A program made the position numbers and the translations under genes. From positions 2,418,001 through 2,482,000 of the forward strand of contig JACKCR010000002.1 of the NCBI GenBank assembly GCA_020633975.1: a stretch of 64,000 bases of DNA, in the 5' to 3' direction. Under the pieces are notes generated by a model. That model worked only from the letters and a program-made list of their open reading frames with translations. It searched no databases and was not told the origin of the DNA. This DNA is from Candidatus Eiseniibacteriota bacterium. Its GTDB lineage: Bacteria; Eisenbacteria; RBG-16-71-46; CAIMUX01. Shown one piece after another: positions 18,583 to 28,219 of this stretch (its first letter is position 1; every line of letters begins with the position of its first letter).

Positions 18583-20646
18583 ATGAAGCTCATTCGCGGA
18601 ACCCTCGCAACGGTCGCAGGGTTCGCCCTTGCTACGTCGGCCTTTGGAGGGCCGAACCAAGGTGGAATCGTCATCGCCCACGTGAGCGAGGGCCTCGTCT
18701 ACACCGACGACAGCACCGGCTACTGCGGGCAATCGACGCTCGAGGATTGCAAGGATGCGGATGCCCGCATCGACGGAACGGATGTAGCCATCTTCCACAT
18801 CCTCGCTGCATTCGGCGGCACTCCCCGATTCTCCGGCACCACCATCGGAATCGACTACGACCCGGAAGAGATCATCCTCGTCGACTGGGGGGTATGCGGT
18901 GACTTCGAGCTTCCCACGGAGGCGTGGCCCGAGCCAGGGACGGGCGTCGCCGTGACGTGGGCGGAGGCACAGCTGACTCGAGTTACGGAGATCTACTGGT
19001 TCGCGGCATACAGCTACACAGGGAGCCCGAGCGAGTTCGTGATCGGACCGCACCCGCATCGAGGGATCGAGCCCTTCTTCGCCGACGATGACATCCCCTC
19101 GAACTTGGATGTGGCGATCGATACGGGCACGCTCGGGTTCAACATGGACGGGTACCAACCGTGCGCTCCGGAGCGTGCGTGCGCCATCGAGCTGAGTCCC
19201 GCCAACATCACAGCGTACAAACCCTGCGGAGGCACGATCCCGATCGACCTCAACGTGATCGACGCGAACTTCCTCGACGACTTCGCGGTGTGCGTCGGGT
19301 TCGACCCGAATCAGCTCGTCTACGACAGTGACTACATCGACCCTATCTTCCTCGGAAGCACGGGACGGGCGGTCACTCCAGTTTCGTCCCAAGACTGCAA
19401 CCCGTTCTACTTCGACGAAGGGAAACGGCTCCGGGCGCTCACATCGGGAACGCAGGAAGGAGCATCGGGAAGCGGACGCCTCGCCCGGATCCGCTTCTCG
19501 ATGAGCGGTCCCGCCACCGGCGTCACCCCGCTCGGGCTCGACAGCTGGGTCTTCTCGAGCACGGACAACCCACAGGAGCCGATGTACGTCGAGGCCGTGA
19601 CCGGCACCGAGGTCACATTCCGCGACTACTGCTTCGGCGACTACAACGGCGACGGTGACGTCACTGCGTTCGACTTGGCGCAGGTCGTACAGCGGTGGCC
19701 GCGGTGCGAGGGAACCTCGGGCTACGACGCCCGCTACGACGTGAACCTCCTGGAGGCGGGGAACTTCTGCGCATCCGCGCCGGACGGATGTATCGACGTG
19801 GTCGACGCTCAATCCGTCGCGGGACGTTGGCATCTGGGCTGCGGCCCCGGCGCGCTGAGCGAGGCGACCGAGTCCCCTTCCGCCGAACGCCTCGTCGAGC
19901 CCTCACTACGGATCGCGCCAGCCGTCAGTATACTCACGGCCGACGTGGACGACACGACCTCGATCGCCCTCGTGATCGACGACGCCGCGGACCTTGGCGC
20001 GTTCCAGGCCGAGCTGACGTTCGATCCTGCGGTTCTCCGGGTGAGCGACACCAACCTCGGGAACCTCCTGAGCAGCAACGCCCGCACACCGTATGCGCTC
20101 GGGCCTCTGGTCGACAACGAAGCCGGTACCGTCCTCTTGGGAGGCTGTACGACCGGACTCGAGGCCGGAGCGACGGGCAGCGGTGTCCTCACTCGAGTCG
20201 TCTTCGACATCGTGGATTGTGAAGCGACGACGACCATCGGCATCGGAAGCGCCACGGTGACGAACGTGGCGGGAGACCCACTCGAACTCGCCGGGACCAC
20301 GGACGGGTCGATCGAGATCCACTGCGCGACGACGGATGCGCCCGTGCCTCACGGCATCACAGGGCTCAGCCTGTCGATCCGCCCGAACCCGCTGACCACG
20401 AGTTCCGAGATCGCCTTCTCGGTGCCGGCCAGTGAGGGCGGGTCCGTGATGACTCGGTTGGAGCTCTTCGACACCGCCGGCCGACGGGTGCGGACGCTCC
20501 TCCACGAAGCACTTCCCTCCGGGCCGCACTCCGTGGTTTGGGACGCGCGCGACGAGGACGGACGGAGCCTTCCGGGCGGCGCCTTCTTCTGTCGCCTCCA
20601 GGTCGGGAACGAGACGATCCAGAGACCTCTCGTCCTGACCCGCTGA
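18583..20646 (+). CDS. Secreted GPN-domain protein with cohesin-like, dockerin-like and FlgD Ig modules
   Basis: 687 residues from ATG 18583, with GGGGAAGG at 18573-18580. The signal peptide ends at about residue 22, just before GPNQGG. Residues 23-200 form a domain shared with the genes at 50848 and 55261: GPN start, VYTDD, an AAFGG segment, GIDYDPE, FFADDDIPSNLD and LGF-MDGYQPC. Next comes a cohesin-like beta region (about 205-345). A dockerin-like pair of Ca loops follows (DYNGDGDVTAFDLAQVVQRW; second loop near DGCIDVVDAQSVAGRW, about 350-420), then a second cohesin-like region (about 445-575) and the FlgD-type Ig domain, ending RPLVLTR. Probably an extracellular structural or binding protein; no enzyme motif seen. 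Confidence 0.82.
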   Translation: MKLIRGTLATVAGFALATSAFGGPNQGGIVIAHVSEGLVYTDDSTGYCGQSTLEDCKDADARIDGTDVAIFHILAAFGGTPRFSGTTIGIDYDPEEIILVDWGVCGDFELPTEAWPEPGTGVAVTWAEAQLTRVTEIYWFAAYSYTGSPSEFVIGPHPHRGIEPFFADDDIPSNLDVAIDTGTLGFNMDGYQPCAPERACAIELSPANITAYKPCGGTIPIDLNVIDANFLDDFAVCVGFDPNQLVYDSDYIDPIFLGSTGRAVTPVSSQDCNPFYFDEGKRLRALTSGTQEGASGSGRLARIRFSMSGPATGVTPLGLDSWVFSSTDNPQEPMYVEAVTGTEVTFRDYCFGDYNGDGDVTAFDLAQVVQRWPRCEGTSGYDARYDVNLLEAGNFCASAPDGCIDVVDAQSVAGRWHLGCGPGALSEATESPSAERLVEPSLRIAPAVSILTADVDDTTSIALVIDDAADLGAFQAELTFDPAVLRVSDTNLGNLLSSNARTPYALGPLVDNEAGTVLLGGCTTGLEAGATGSGVLTRVVFDIVDCEATTTIGIGSATVTNVAGDPLELAGTTDGSIEIHCATTDAPVPHGITGLSLSIRPNPLTTSSEIAFSVPASEGGSVMTRLELFDTAGRRVRTLLHEALPSGPHSVVWDARDEDGRSLPGGAFFCRLQVGNETIQRPLVLTR

Positions 20647-20652
20647 CCTGAG

Positions 20653-20682
20653 GTGGGGCGGCCGATTCGATGGCCGCCCCAC
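20653..20682 (+). terminator. Strong hairpin after GPN/dockerin gene
   Basis: GTGGGGCGGCC (20653-20663), an 8-nt loop and GGCCGCCCCAC (20672-20682) form a perfect 11-bp stem 6 nt after the stop. It is followed by a C-run and only TT, so termination is likely but non-canonical. Confidence 0.65.
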
Positions 20683-20730
20683 TCCCCCTTCCACTCCCAC
20701 TCAGACGCTCCCACGCAGATCCTGCCGGCC

Positions 20731-20758
20731 TTGGACGCCGGGCCATTCGTGCTATGCT
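20731..20758 (+). promoter_or_regulatory. Probable promoter of kinase gene 20791
   Basis: TTGGAC (20731-20736), a 16-bp spacer and TATGCT (20753-20758), with TGC directly before the -10 (extended -10). The leader would be about 25 nt. Confidence 0.4.
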
Positions 20759-20790
20759 CCCGGCCGCGCTGGGATGCGCGCACGAACCTC

Positions 20791-23082
20791 ATGGAAACCA
20801 TCGGCAAATACAGAATCGTCTCCGAGCTCGGGAGAGGTGGCATGGGCGTGGTCTATCACGCCCACGACACCGTCATTCGGCGCGATGTAGCGATCAAGGT
20901 TCTCCACGAGCACGCGATCTCGGACTCCGCCGTCGAACGGTTTCATCGAGAAGCCCGCAGCGCCGGTCGTCTTTCCCACGACAACGTCATGACTCTGTAC
21001 GATTTCGGAGAGTCGGACGGGCGCCCGTACCTGGTCATGGAGCTACTCGACGGAACGGACCTCCGTCCACTCACGCGCAATCGCCAGATCCCATTGCGTC
21101 GGAAGCTCGAGATCCTCATCCAGATCGCGAGGGGACTCGACTACGCGCACGACAACCGGGTCATCCATCGCGACATCAAGCCAGGCAACATCCAGGTGAT
21201 GGAGAGCGGCCGGGTGAAGATCGTGGACTTCGGAATCGCCCGGGTGGACTCGGAAGCCGGAACCACGATGACGCACGCGAGCCTCGGCACGCCTCGCTAC
21301 ATGTCCCCGGAGCAGATCCGGGGAGAAGGGATCGACCGACGCTCGGACATCTTCTCGTATGGCGCCCTCGCCTACGAGCTCATCGCCGAACGGGTGCCGT
21401 TCGAGGGCGAGAACGTCACCACGGTGATGTACAACGTCATCCACAAGGAACCTCGGCCGATCCGGCTCGGCGATCCGAGCGTGGACGCCGAGATCCAGAG
21501 CATCGTCTCCGGATGTCTCGCCAAGAACATGGACGACCGCTTCCCCGATCTCCGGGGAGTGATCAATCGACTCGCGGCGTTGAGCGAGGATCCGCGCATC
21601 GACCGGATCCCGAACCTACCGATCGACGACACGACGGTGCTTCCCGGAAACAAGCCATCCCCGTCAGGAGGTGCCTCCGGCCCGGTCATCCACGAGGACA
21701 CTGTTCCTTCGTTCGACCGGAGCCAAGTACCTGAGTTCCCAGTTCGCACTGATCGTGACCGCGAGCCCGACGCGGCCCCGGCAGGGGACGTCGAGCGCGC
21801 GAGTGAGCGAAGGTCGGCCTTGGGTGCTGACGGCGAAGGTGCCCTCGCGTCCCGAGCAGCATCGTCTCCGGAAACGACTTCAGCGACGAAGAGGACACCG
21901 TCCGATGTCTCCTCCTTTCCGGGAGCGTCGCTATCATCGCCGCCACCGCGGAACCGTTCGAGAGCGAAGGTGCTCTGGATCGCCGGAGCGGCCCTAGTCG
22001 TCCTCGCGGCTGTCGCGATTGGATCGCAGTGGCTAGGACGACCGAGCCCAGCGGTGCCGGATGGTGCGAACGAGTCACAGAACGTAGACGTTCCCCGCCA
22101 GCCGAAGGAGGCCCGCATCGACGATGCCGCCTTCCGGGCCGCGCAAGATGCGATGGTCGAGGCGCGAGGACGCGTGGATGCAGACGCCATCCCCCCGTGC
22201 GCCACCGACGACTACGAAGCAGCCGAGCGGTCTCGCCGAGAAGGCGAGGACCTCGAGACGCGCGGAGACTTCGCGCTCGCATCCAAGGCGTTCGAGGACG
22301 CAGCTGCTCAGTATGGCCGCGCCGCCGAAGCGGCCACTCGCGCTGACCGCATCGCCGAGCGACTGGAGCGCGCCGGGGAAAGACACAGCTCCCTCGGCAA
22401 GCAGATCTCGGCCGGGTGGACTTGGAGCGGTAACGGAAAGGTCACCTCTGGCCAAGCGGGAGACGATCTCGCCTCTGCCCGCGAATCGATGGCCGAGTGT
22501 CGTCTCGAGGAAGCCGAAAACCTCGTCCGGAGCGCAGAAGAACGACTTGCGGAGGCCGAGGCTACGATCACTCGACCGGTGGCGTCTTCGAACTCACCGG
22601 CCGCAAAGCCAAACACCGCGGCTTCCGATCCCCCGAAGCGCGACGCCACACGGTCAGGCACTCCGGACCCAGCGCCATCCGGTTCCGGACCTGCCAAAGC
22701 ATCCATCGATACGGATCCGCCCCAGCCCGAACCCGCGGCTGCGCTCTCGCTCTCCGATCGCGTCCGCAGCCAACTCCCAGGCGTCAGCTCGGCTCTCGCC
22801 GAAGCGATGAAGACGGGACGCTGGAACCAACTGCCTCCGTCCGTCCGGAACACATATCAGGCGTTCCAGCAGGCGCTGACGGAAGATCACATCATCCGAG
22901 ACGCCAAGGTGCGGACCGGAAGTCTGAGAGAGTCCAGCGGCATCGTGGAACAGCAGGTCACGCTCGAAGTCGTGCAACAGCAGAAGGGTCGGGACGATCT
23001 CATGGATCCGGTCACCATCCCCATGATTTGGACCTGGAACCTCGATGGAGACGACGCTATCGTCTCGCAGGTTCGTCCCTGA
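20791..23082 (+). CDS. Transmembrane Ser/Thr protein kinase with long extracytoplasmic region
   Basis: 763 residues from ATG 20791, which begins METIGKYRIV, the usual kinase N-terminus. Kinase motifs: glycine loop GRGGMGVVY, lysine 36 in AIK, HRDIKPGN, DFGIAR, GTPRYMSPEQ and RRSDIFSYG. A low-complexity acidic/Ser-rich juxtamembrane stretch leads to one membrane segment near residues 394-413 (VLWIAGAALVVLAAVAIG). The outer part (about 415-763) has a long Ala/Glu/Arg-rich helical, probably coiled-coil, stretch, a Pro/Ser linker, and a final compact domain of about 110 residues that I do not recognise. The barrel gene lies 128 nt downstream, so envelope sensing is plausible. Confidence 0.9.
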   Translation: METIGKYRIVSELGRGGMGVVYHAHDTVIRRDVAIKVLHEHAISDSAVERFHREARSAGRLSHDNVMTLYDFGESDGRPYLVMELLDGTDLRPLTRNRQIPLRRKLEILIQIARGLDYAHDNRVIHRDIKPGNIQVMESGRVKIVDFGIARVDSEAGTTMTHASLGTPRYMSPEQIRGEGIDRRSDIFSYGALAYELIAERVPFEGENVTTVMYNVIHKEPRPIRLGDPSVDAEIQSIVSGCLAKNMDDRFPDLRGVINRLAALSEDPRIDRIPNLPIDDTTVLPGNKPSPSGGASGPVIHEDTVPSFDRSQVPEFPVRTDRDREPDAAPAGDVERASERRSALGADGEGALASRAASSPETTSATKRTPSDVSSFPGASLSSPPPRNRSRAKVLWIAGAALVVLAAVAIGSQWLGRPSPAVPDGANESQNVDVPRQPKEARIDDAAFRAAQDAMVEARGRVDADAIPPCATDDYEAAERSRREGEDLETRGDFALASKAFEDAAAQYGRAAEAATRADRIAERLERAGERHSSLGKQISAGWTWSGNGKVTSGQAGDDLASARESMAECRLEEAENLVRSAEERLAEAEATITRPVASSNSPAAKPNTAASDPPKRDATRSGTPDPAPSGSGPAKASIDTDPPQPEPAAALSLSDRVRSQLPGVSSALAEAMKTGRWNQLPPSVRNTYQAFQQALTEDHIIRDAKVRTGSLRESSGIVEQQVTLEVVQQQKGRDDLMDPVTIPMIWTWNLDGDDAIVSQVRP

Positions 23083-23210
23083 TCACACATTTGCGCATCG
23101 GCATCGTTCCCCGCGGCGGTGAGAACGGTTCGGGGAGGCGCGCCCGCGCCGCTCGGCCGGCCTTCCGAGCCCAAGGGCTGGATCGCGTTGCCGAAAGGAG
23201 ACGCTAGCAG

Positions 23211-24503
23211 ATGAACCGATCGACGTCCTTTGGCCTCGGAGCCCTCCTGGCATGCATCGGTTGGGCCTCGGGTAGCCCCGCACTGGCCGGAGACTCGAAG
23301 CTCGAAACGGCCCTCGGGGACCTCTACGGAATCTGCCTCTTCGAGCCGGTTGCGTCGAATCCGTTCTCCGGCGCCGCGCTCCTCTCACGAAGCGACCTCG
23401 CGCCGGGGGTCACCGGGTTCATCGAGAGCAACCTCGCGTCCATTCCGATGACTCCTCCAAGTGTGAAGTCTGTGTTCGAGGATGGGCGGATCGTCAACGT
23501 CGTGACCGGGTTCTCGCCGATCTTCACCGAGAACACCGCCACTGTCGGAGGTGGGAAGCTCTTCTTCGGCGGCAACTACTCGTACTACGACTTCAGCAAG
23601 ATCCGTGGCCAGAGCCTCGCCGACATGTCCTTCGTCTTTGCACAAGACGATGGAGGCGATGTCGTCGCCGTCCACATGCCGCTCGAGGTCAAGGCGAAGA
23701 TCTTCACGCTCTACAGCACCTTCGGTGTGACGAACCAGTTCGACGTCGGGCTCGCGTTTCCGATCGTGGACATGACGGTCCAGGCGAACGGAACCACGTT
23801 CAATGTGCTCGGAGACGACTCGGGCTGCCGCTACGGCCCACTCGACTGCAATCCGACGAATCCGCAGGGAAGCCGCAGCACGCCAGACCTGACCCTGGAC
23901 GCAGTGAGCAACGGAGTGGAAGAGAGCGATCTCAACCCGACGTTCCTCAGCACCGTCGCCGTACGCCTCAAGTACCGCTTCCCCTACATCCCGAACTCCG
24001 GCCGCGTCGCGTTGGTCGCAGACCTTCGGATGCCGGTTCGGTCCGAAGACAGCCTTCTCGGTCCCGGTGAGTTCGGCGGCTTCCTCACTCTCGTGGGAGA
24101 AGCACAGACCCGGAACGGATTCACTCCGTACTTCAACCTCGGAACCCACCTCTGGAGCGGCGACTCCGCGAGCAGCCTCTCCGCGACGGCGGGATTCACC
24201 CAGCTCTTCGCCCGGAACCTCTCCTTCAGCTTCGACCTGATCGGGGACTTCGATCTCGAGAGCGATCCGTTCCTCGAGTCGATCGACAACGAAGTCCCAG
24301 TCGGCTCCGGTGCGACGGAACTGGCCGTGGCCGGGAGTTCCATCCCGTCCTCGGACCGCGATCACCGGCTCGATGCAGCACTCGGCTTCCAGTACGCGCT
24401 GACCCAAGACTTCCAAGTCTACGGCAGCGGCCTCTTCTCTCTGCTGGATCGGGGCCTCACGGCCAGCGTCATCCCGATGGTCGGCTTCGCCATGCACTAC
24501 TAG
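23211..24503 (+). CDS. Probable outer-membrane beta-barrel protein
   Basis: 430 residues from ATG 23211, preceded by AAAGGAG at about 23196-23202. The signal peptide ends at about residue 26 (SPALAGD). The mature part alternates amphipathic strands rich in Gly, Tyr and Phe with Asp/Asn/Ser loops (VALVADLRMPVRSED, GFTPYFNLGTHLWSG, FSFDLIGDFDLESD). It ends in the strand TASVIPMVGFAMHY with a terminal aromatic residue, as BAM-inserted barrels do. No plug, TonB box or family signature was seen. It may be a transporter or channel of unknown specificity. The PLD-like lipoprotein gene starts 33 nt later, so the two are probably co-transcribed. Confidence 0.75.
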   Translation: MNRSTSFGLGALLACIGWASGSPALAGDSKLETALGDLYGICLFEPVASNPFSGAALLSRSDLAPGVTGFIESNLASIPMTPPSVKSVFEDGRIVNVVTGFSPIFTENTATVGGGKLFFGGNYSYYDFSKIRGQSLADMSFVFAQDDGGDVVAVHMPLEVKAKIFTLYSTFGVTNQFDVGLAFPIVDMTVQANGTTFNVLGDDSGCRYGPLDCNPTNPQGSRSTPDLTLDAVSNGVEESDLNPTFLSTVAVRLKYRFPYIPNSGRVALVADLRMPVRSEDSLLGPGEFGGFLTLVGEAQTRNGFTPYFNLGTHLWSGDSASSLSATAGFTQLFARNLSFSFDLIGDFDLESDPFLESIDNEVPVGSGATELAVAGSSIPSSDRDHRLDAALGFQYALTQDFQVYGSGLFSLLDRGLTASVIPMVGFAMHY

Positions 24504-24536
24504 CAGTAGGGCGAGTCGAGGGAAGTAGAGAGAGGA

Positions 24537-25912
24537 ATGAGATTGCCTAGCGCGACGCCGGGACGGAAACCCTCGAGGGCCGGACTCCTGTCCCGCTTCG
24601 TAGCAACCGTGTTCCTTCTCACGTTCAGCATCTCCTGTGCGCCGCACCCCGCGGTCCATGAGTCGTTCACCCGTCCGGCCCCAAGCATCGAGATCGTCGA
24701 GACGCATCCGGTGGAGACGGAGCTCGGACATCCCGAGACCCGCGACACGCTCCCGGTGTGGCTCGAGTTCATCGACGGCGCCACGTCGACCCTCGACCTC
24801 GAGCACTTCTACGTCTCGACCTGGCCCGGCAGCCGCCTCGAGCCCGTACTCGACGCCGTCGGCCGAGCTGCCGCTCGTGGCGTCCGAGTCCGTCTTCTCA
24901 TCGATGCGGCCATGTATGGCACCTACCCGGAACCCGCGGACTCGCTCGGGGCACTCGAAGGAATCGAGCTGCGTGTGATCGACTATCGGAAGATCACGGG
25001 GGTGTCCAGCACGCGAAGCTGATGATTTCGGATGGCGACCAGCTGTTCGTCGGAAGTCAGAACTTCGACTGGCGCGCACTCGAACACATCCACGAGCTCG
25101 GAGTCCTCATCCGGGATGCGCAGGTCACAGGCGCAGTCACGAGAATGTTCGAGATGGACTGGCTGGCTGCCGGGAACGCGGAAGCGGAAGCCGGTTCCAC
25201 GCACGAAGGCCGCCCTGCGGACGCGGAGCCCCGCGCCGGCTATGGTTCCAGTCCGGACACGGCACCGGCGCAGTTCTCATCGTGGAATGTCGCCCTATCC
25301 GCCGACGACACCGCCGTCGTACAGCTGAGCGCGAGCCCGCCCAGCCGCCAGGCAGGACTGGCAAACGACCTCGAAACCCTCGTCGGCTTGATCGATGGAG
25401 CCGAACGCGAGGTCGTCGCCCAGATGCTGAGCTACTCGGTGTCGGCGCGGGGGCTCGAGGAGACGGCTCTCGACGACGCATTGCGCCGCGCCGCCGCACG
25501 GGGAGTGCACGTCTCGCTCTTGGTCTCCGATTGGCAAGCCGACAGCGCGTCCCGCATCGAGACGGTGAAGTCGCTCGCAGCCGTTCCGGGAATCGAAGTC
25601 GGTATGTCCGTCGTCCCCGAGTACAGCGGCGGATACATCTCCTTCGCCAGGGTCGAACACTGCAAGTTCCTCGTCGCTGACGGGGCGACCACCTGGGTCG
25701 GGACCAGCAACTGGGGCCCGGACTACTTCGAGAGTTCGCGGAACGTGGGCGTCACGATACACAGTTCGGAGATTGCGGAGACCGTGAGGCAGACCTTCGG
25801 CAGAAGCTGGAGCGCACCCCACACAGTCCACGTTCATCCGGACTCGACCTATACGCCGCGCATCCACCGAGAAGAAGCTCCGGCCGGACACCGGATGTAC
25901 GAAGGACGCTAG
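24537..25912 (+). pseudogene. PLD3/4-like phospholipase D family exported protein, one frameshift
   Basis: The ATG at 24537 follows GAGAGAGG. The first frame has a signal segment FLLTFSISC (marginal lipobox) and runs to a stop at 25022. The homologous protein continues in another frame from about 25003 to 25912. A single G missing from the G-run at 24998-25002 would restore one 458-residue reading frame. Both HKD motifs are present: HAKLMISD followed by GSQNFDWRALEHIHELGV, and HCKFLVAD followed by GTSNWGPDYF. The DWR and TSNW contexts resemble animal PLD3/PLD4 and poxvirus K4 more than bacterial cardiolipin synthases. The family hydrolyses phosphodiesters (lipid or nucleic acid). Either a pseudogene or a homopolymer sequencing error; both catalytic halves look unspoiled. 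Confidence 0.8.
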
Positions 25913-26604
25913 ATCGTCTCACCCTTCCCGTTCTCGGACTCCGCTTCCTTCTCGATCTCGTCGAGGTACTCCTGGATCTCCTTGCGGAGGCGGTCGACGG
26001 CCGAACTCCCGTCCTCTTCCAACCGCTTCAGAAGCTCCTTCGCTTCTGCTTCCAGTTCTGGTCGACGCTTCTCCCACTCGTCGAGCCCTTCCTCCGCTGC
26101 GTCCTTGGCCGCCTCCGTCAGCTCGTCGAACTGAGCCTTGACGTCGAGCTCCTCCACCGAGTCGACCCAACCCTTCCCGAGAGACCGAAGACGGTCCTCC
26201 AGAGTCAGCATTCCCTCGATGCGCGCCCCATCCGCCAGCGGCTCGCCCGTCCCAGGCTTCACTTCGATGTAACGGGTAGCATCGGCCACACTCCGCCGCT
26301 TGATCCGGAGTTCCGATCCCTCGGTGACATGAGAACCGTACTTCGGAAGGACCTTCACGCGGACGGCCACCTGACCGTCCGGCTCCAGGTCGATCGACGA
26401 GACCGTGCCGATCTGGAAGTCGGACATCCTCACCTCGGCGCCCTCCTCGAGCCCGGATGCACTCGGGTAGAGCACGGTGAGTTCGGTCCCCCCTCCACCG
26501 GCCTGACATGCGGCAAAGAGCAAGAGAGCGGCCAGACAACGCGTGAGCGAAGCCAGCCGACCGAGGGCTGCGCGGGCCGTCCGCCCTGAAATCGATTCCG
26601 TCAT
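25909..26604 (-). CDS. MCE/MlaD-domain lipoprotein
   Basis: 231 residues from ATG 26604, preceded by GAGAGGAG. The signal peptide ends in lipobox LLFAAC. Residues about 38-115 form an MCE (MlaD) domain: [19 protein letters not shown], the [10 protein letters not shown] strand, [20 protein letters not shown], and [23 protein letters not shown] proteins carry lipids between membranes, usually with an MlaE/MlaF transporter, which is not in this window. The C-terminal third is a highly charged Glu/Lys helix, probably a coiled coil. Its stop codon overlaps that of the converging PLD gene (shared CTAG). Two near-identical upstream repeats (26676-26723) may regulate it. Confidence 0.85.
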   Translation of the reverse strand: MTESISGRTARAALGRLASLTRCLAALLLFAACQAGGGGTELTVLYPSASGLEEGAEVRMSDFQIGTVSSIDLEPDGQVAVRVKVLPKYGSHVTEGSELRIKRRSVADATRYIEVKPGTGEPLADGARIEGMLTLEDRLRSLGKGWVDSVEELDVKAQFDELTEAAKDAAEEGLDEWEKRRPELEAEAKELLKRLEEDGSSAVDRLRKEIQEYLDEIEKEAESENGKGETI

Positions 26605-26675
26605 GAGCCATCTCCTCTCGGGCTCGGATCGCTCGGGACCGGCCGTTGGAGCCGTGCCGATCCTGATCGTGTTCA

Positions 26676-26723
26676 GCCCAGCCAGACAGTACACCGATTC
26701 TCGCCCAGTGAGGCAGTACACCG
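26676..26723. repeat. Two 21-bp direct repeats, 27-bp period, in divergent promoter region
   Basis: GCCCAGCCAGACAGTACACC (from 26676) and GCCCAGTGAGGCAGTACACC (from 26703) match at 18 of 21 positions and are 6 bp apart. They lie 72-119 nt upstream of the MCE gene and 105-152 nt upstream of the SEC-C gene, a typical place for a shared operator. Confidence 0.6.
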
Positions 26724-26827
26724 GTACCTGTAGAAGCATTCACGGTGCCGGTCCGCCGGGCCATCCTTCGCCGTGCAACCGTGCGGGTCAGCTCGACATC
26801 GACGTCCCCACCGGCTACGCTTCGCTC

Positions 26828-28210
26828 ATGGCTCACGCGACCCACTTCTTGGAGCGCTTGGAGCGCCTCTCCCCCTCCGAGACCGACCTCGCGCTCACGC
26901 TATATCGCGATCCGGACCTCATCGAGTTCCTGCTCGAACGGATCCGGCTTCCAGAAGCGGAGCGGATCGCGCTCGCACTCGACGACAGCGGCACCGGCCC
27001 GCACATCATCGTCACCCGGGATGGCCAGTTCGTCACCTGTCTCGGCGCGGGGATGACGGTCGGCGCCCATCCGATCGTGGCACGGCATGCGATGGATCGT
27101 GTGATCGACAAGTTCGACGGTGCACGTACGGCGCTCGAGAGCGGAGCCGGTGCGTCGAGAGAACTCCAGGACCGCTTCTTCCACGCCAACATCGCGCTGG
27201 CCCGCGAGGACTTCCGCACCCTCACCGCGATCATGCCGCTCATGGCGGACGTATTCGTCGACATCGCATCAGAGATGAGTCGGGACGTCGTCGCGAATCA
27301 CACCCGCATCGAGACGAGTCGGATCAAGAAGCTCACTCCCCGGATCCAGAAGATGCTCCGCATCCACTCCGACCTCACCTGGTCGACGAGCGCAGTTGCG
27401 ATGCTGCTCTCGGAGCGACGGGACGACGTCGAGGCGATGTCGCTCGGGGTGAAGGCGCTCCCTTCGGCGGCGGTCCAGACTCTCGCCACCGCCTGCATGA
27501 TCGTCGGGTACGACACAGGCATTCTCCTCCGGGCATCGCGCGCCATCAGCTCGATGGGGCCTGACTTCATCGGGTACGCCCGTGACCGTCTGCGTGCCGC
27601 CAGCGACCCTCGTCACATCGTGGTTTCCGCGACGGCGCTCTGTGCAATCGGACTCCGGTATCCACGCAAGGAACGGGAGGTCACGAAGATCATCCGGGAG
27701 TATCCCGGCAAATCCCCATTCAAGTCTCCAAGAGCGCTGGGGATGATCGAGGGCTACCTGGGCCGACTCCTCGACAACTTCGATCCGGAGAAACGAGCGG
27801 CCATGGCCGACGAGATCCGGAGACTCGGTGCCGAACAGGTCGTCGACTTCTTCGGCTCCGTTCCGGGAATGGAGTCCCGATTCCCCACGGTGGACAGTGT
27901 GCCCGAGGACATCGCGCTCGGCGCCTACCTCCGGTTCTCCGAGCCTTTGATCGTTTCCCAGGAAGCCCTCGAGGTCGGAGCGATGTTCGCTCCTTGGGTC
28001 GCCCATCCCGACCCATCTGTCTTCTTCCTCCCGGCAGAACTCGAGGCGCGCATCCCGGTTGAGGTGGACTACGAGGTTGCCGCGCTCCTACCTCGTTTGG
28101 GCCGACGACGCGCCGACCCCGCCCGCGCGGAGAAGTCGCCGGGACGCAACGATCCTTGCAGCTGTGGCAGCGGGAAGAAGTACAAGCGCTGCTGTGGCGC
28201 GGCAGAGTAG
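26828..28210 (+). CDS. Unknown helical protein with C-terminal SEC-C zinc motif
   Basis: 460 residues from ATG 26828 ([20 protein letters not shown]). The open frame extends further upstream but that part crosses the divergent promoter region. The body is mostly helical and matches no family I know. The last 20 or so residues carry a SEC-C motif, [19 protein letters not shown], a zinc-binding tail also found on SecA and many unrelated proteins. No signal peptide, so cytoplasmic. No strong ribosome site, so the start is less certain. It ends 9 nt from the converging ppc stop. Confidence 0.75.
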   Translation: MAHATHFLERLERLSPSETDLALTLYRDPDLIEFLLERIRLPEAERIALALDDSGTGPHIIVTRDGQFVTCLGAGMTVGAHPIVARHAMDRVIDKFDGARTALESGAGASRELQDRFFHANIALAREDFRTLTAIMPLMADVFVDIASEMSRDVVANHTRIETSRIKKLTPRIQKMLRIHSDLTWSTSAVAMLLSERRDDVEAMSLGVKALPSAAVQTLATACMIVGYDTGILLRASRAISSMGPDFIGYARDRLRAASDPRHIVVSATALCAIGLRYPRKEREVTKIIREYPGKSPFKSPRALGMIEGYLGRLLDNFDPEKRAAMADEIRRLGAEQVVDFFGSVPGMESRFPTVDSVPEDIALGAYLRFSEPLIVSQEALEVGAMFAPWVAHPDPSVFFLPAELEARIPVEVDYEVAALLPRLGRRRADPARAEKSPGRNDPCSCGSGKKYKRCCGAAE

Positions 28211-28219
28211 CGAGACCCG

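Noticed and set aside
23385-25079. 564-residue minus-strand open frame
   Set aside because: Antisense to the barrel gene and the PLD gene, which both have clear signals; the frame is a GC-rich shadow.
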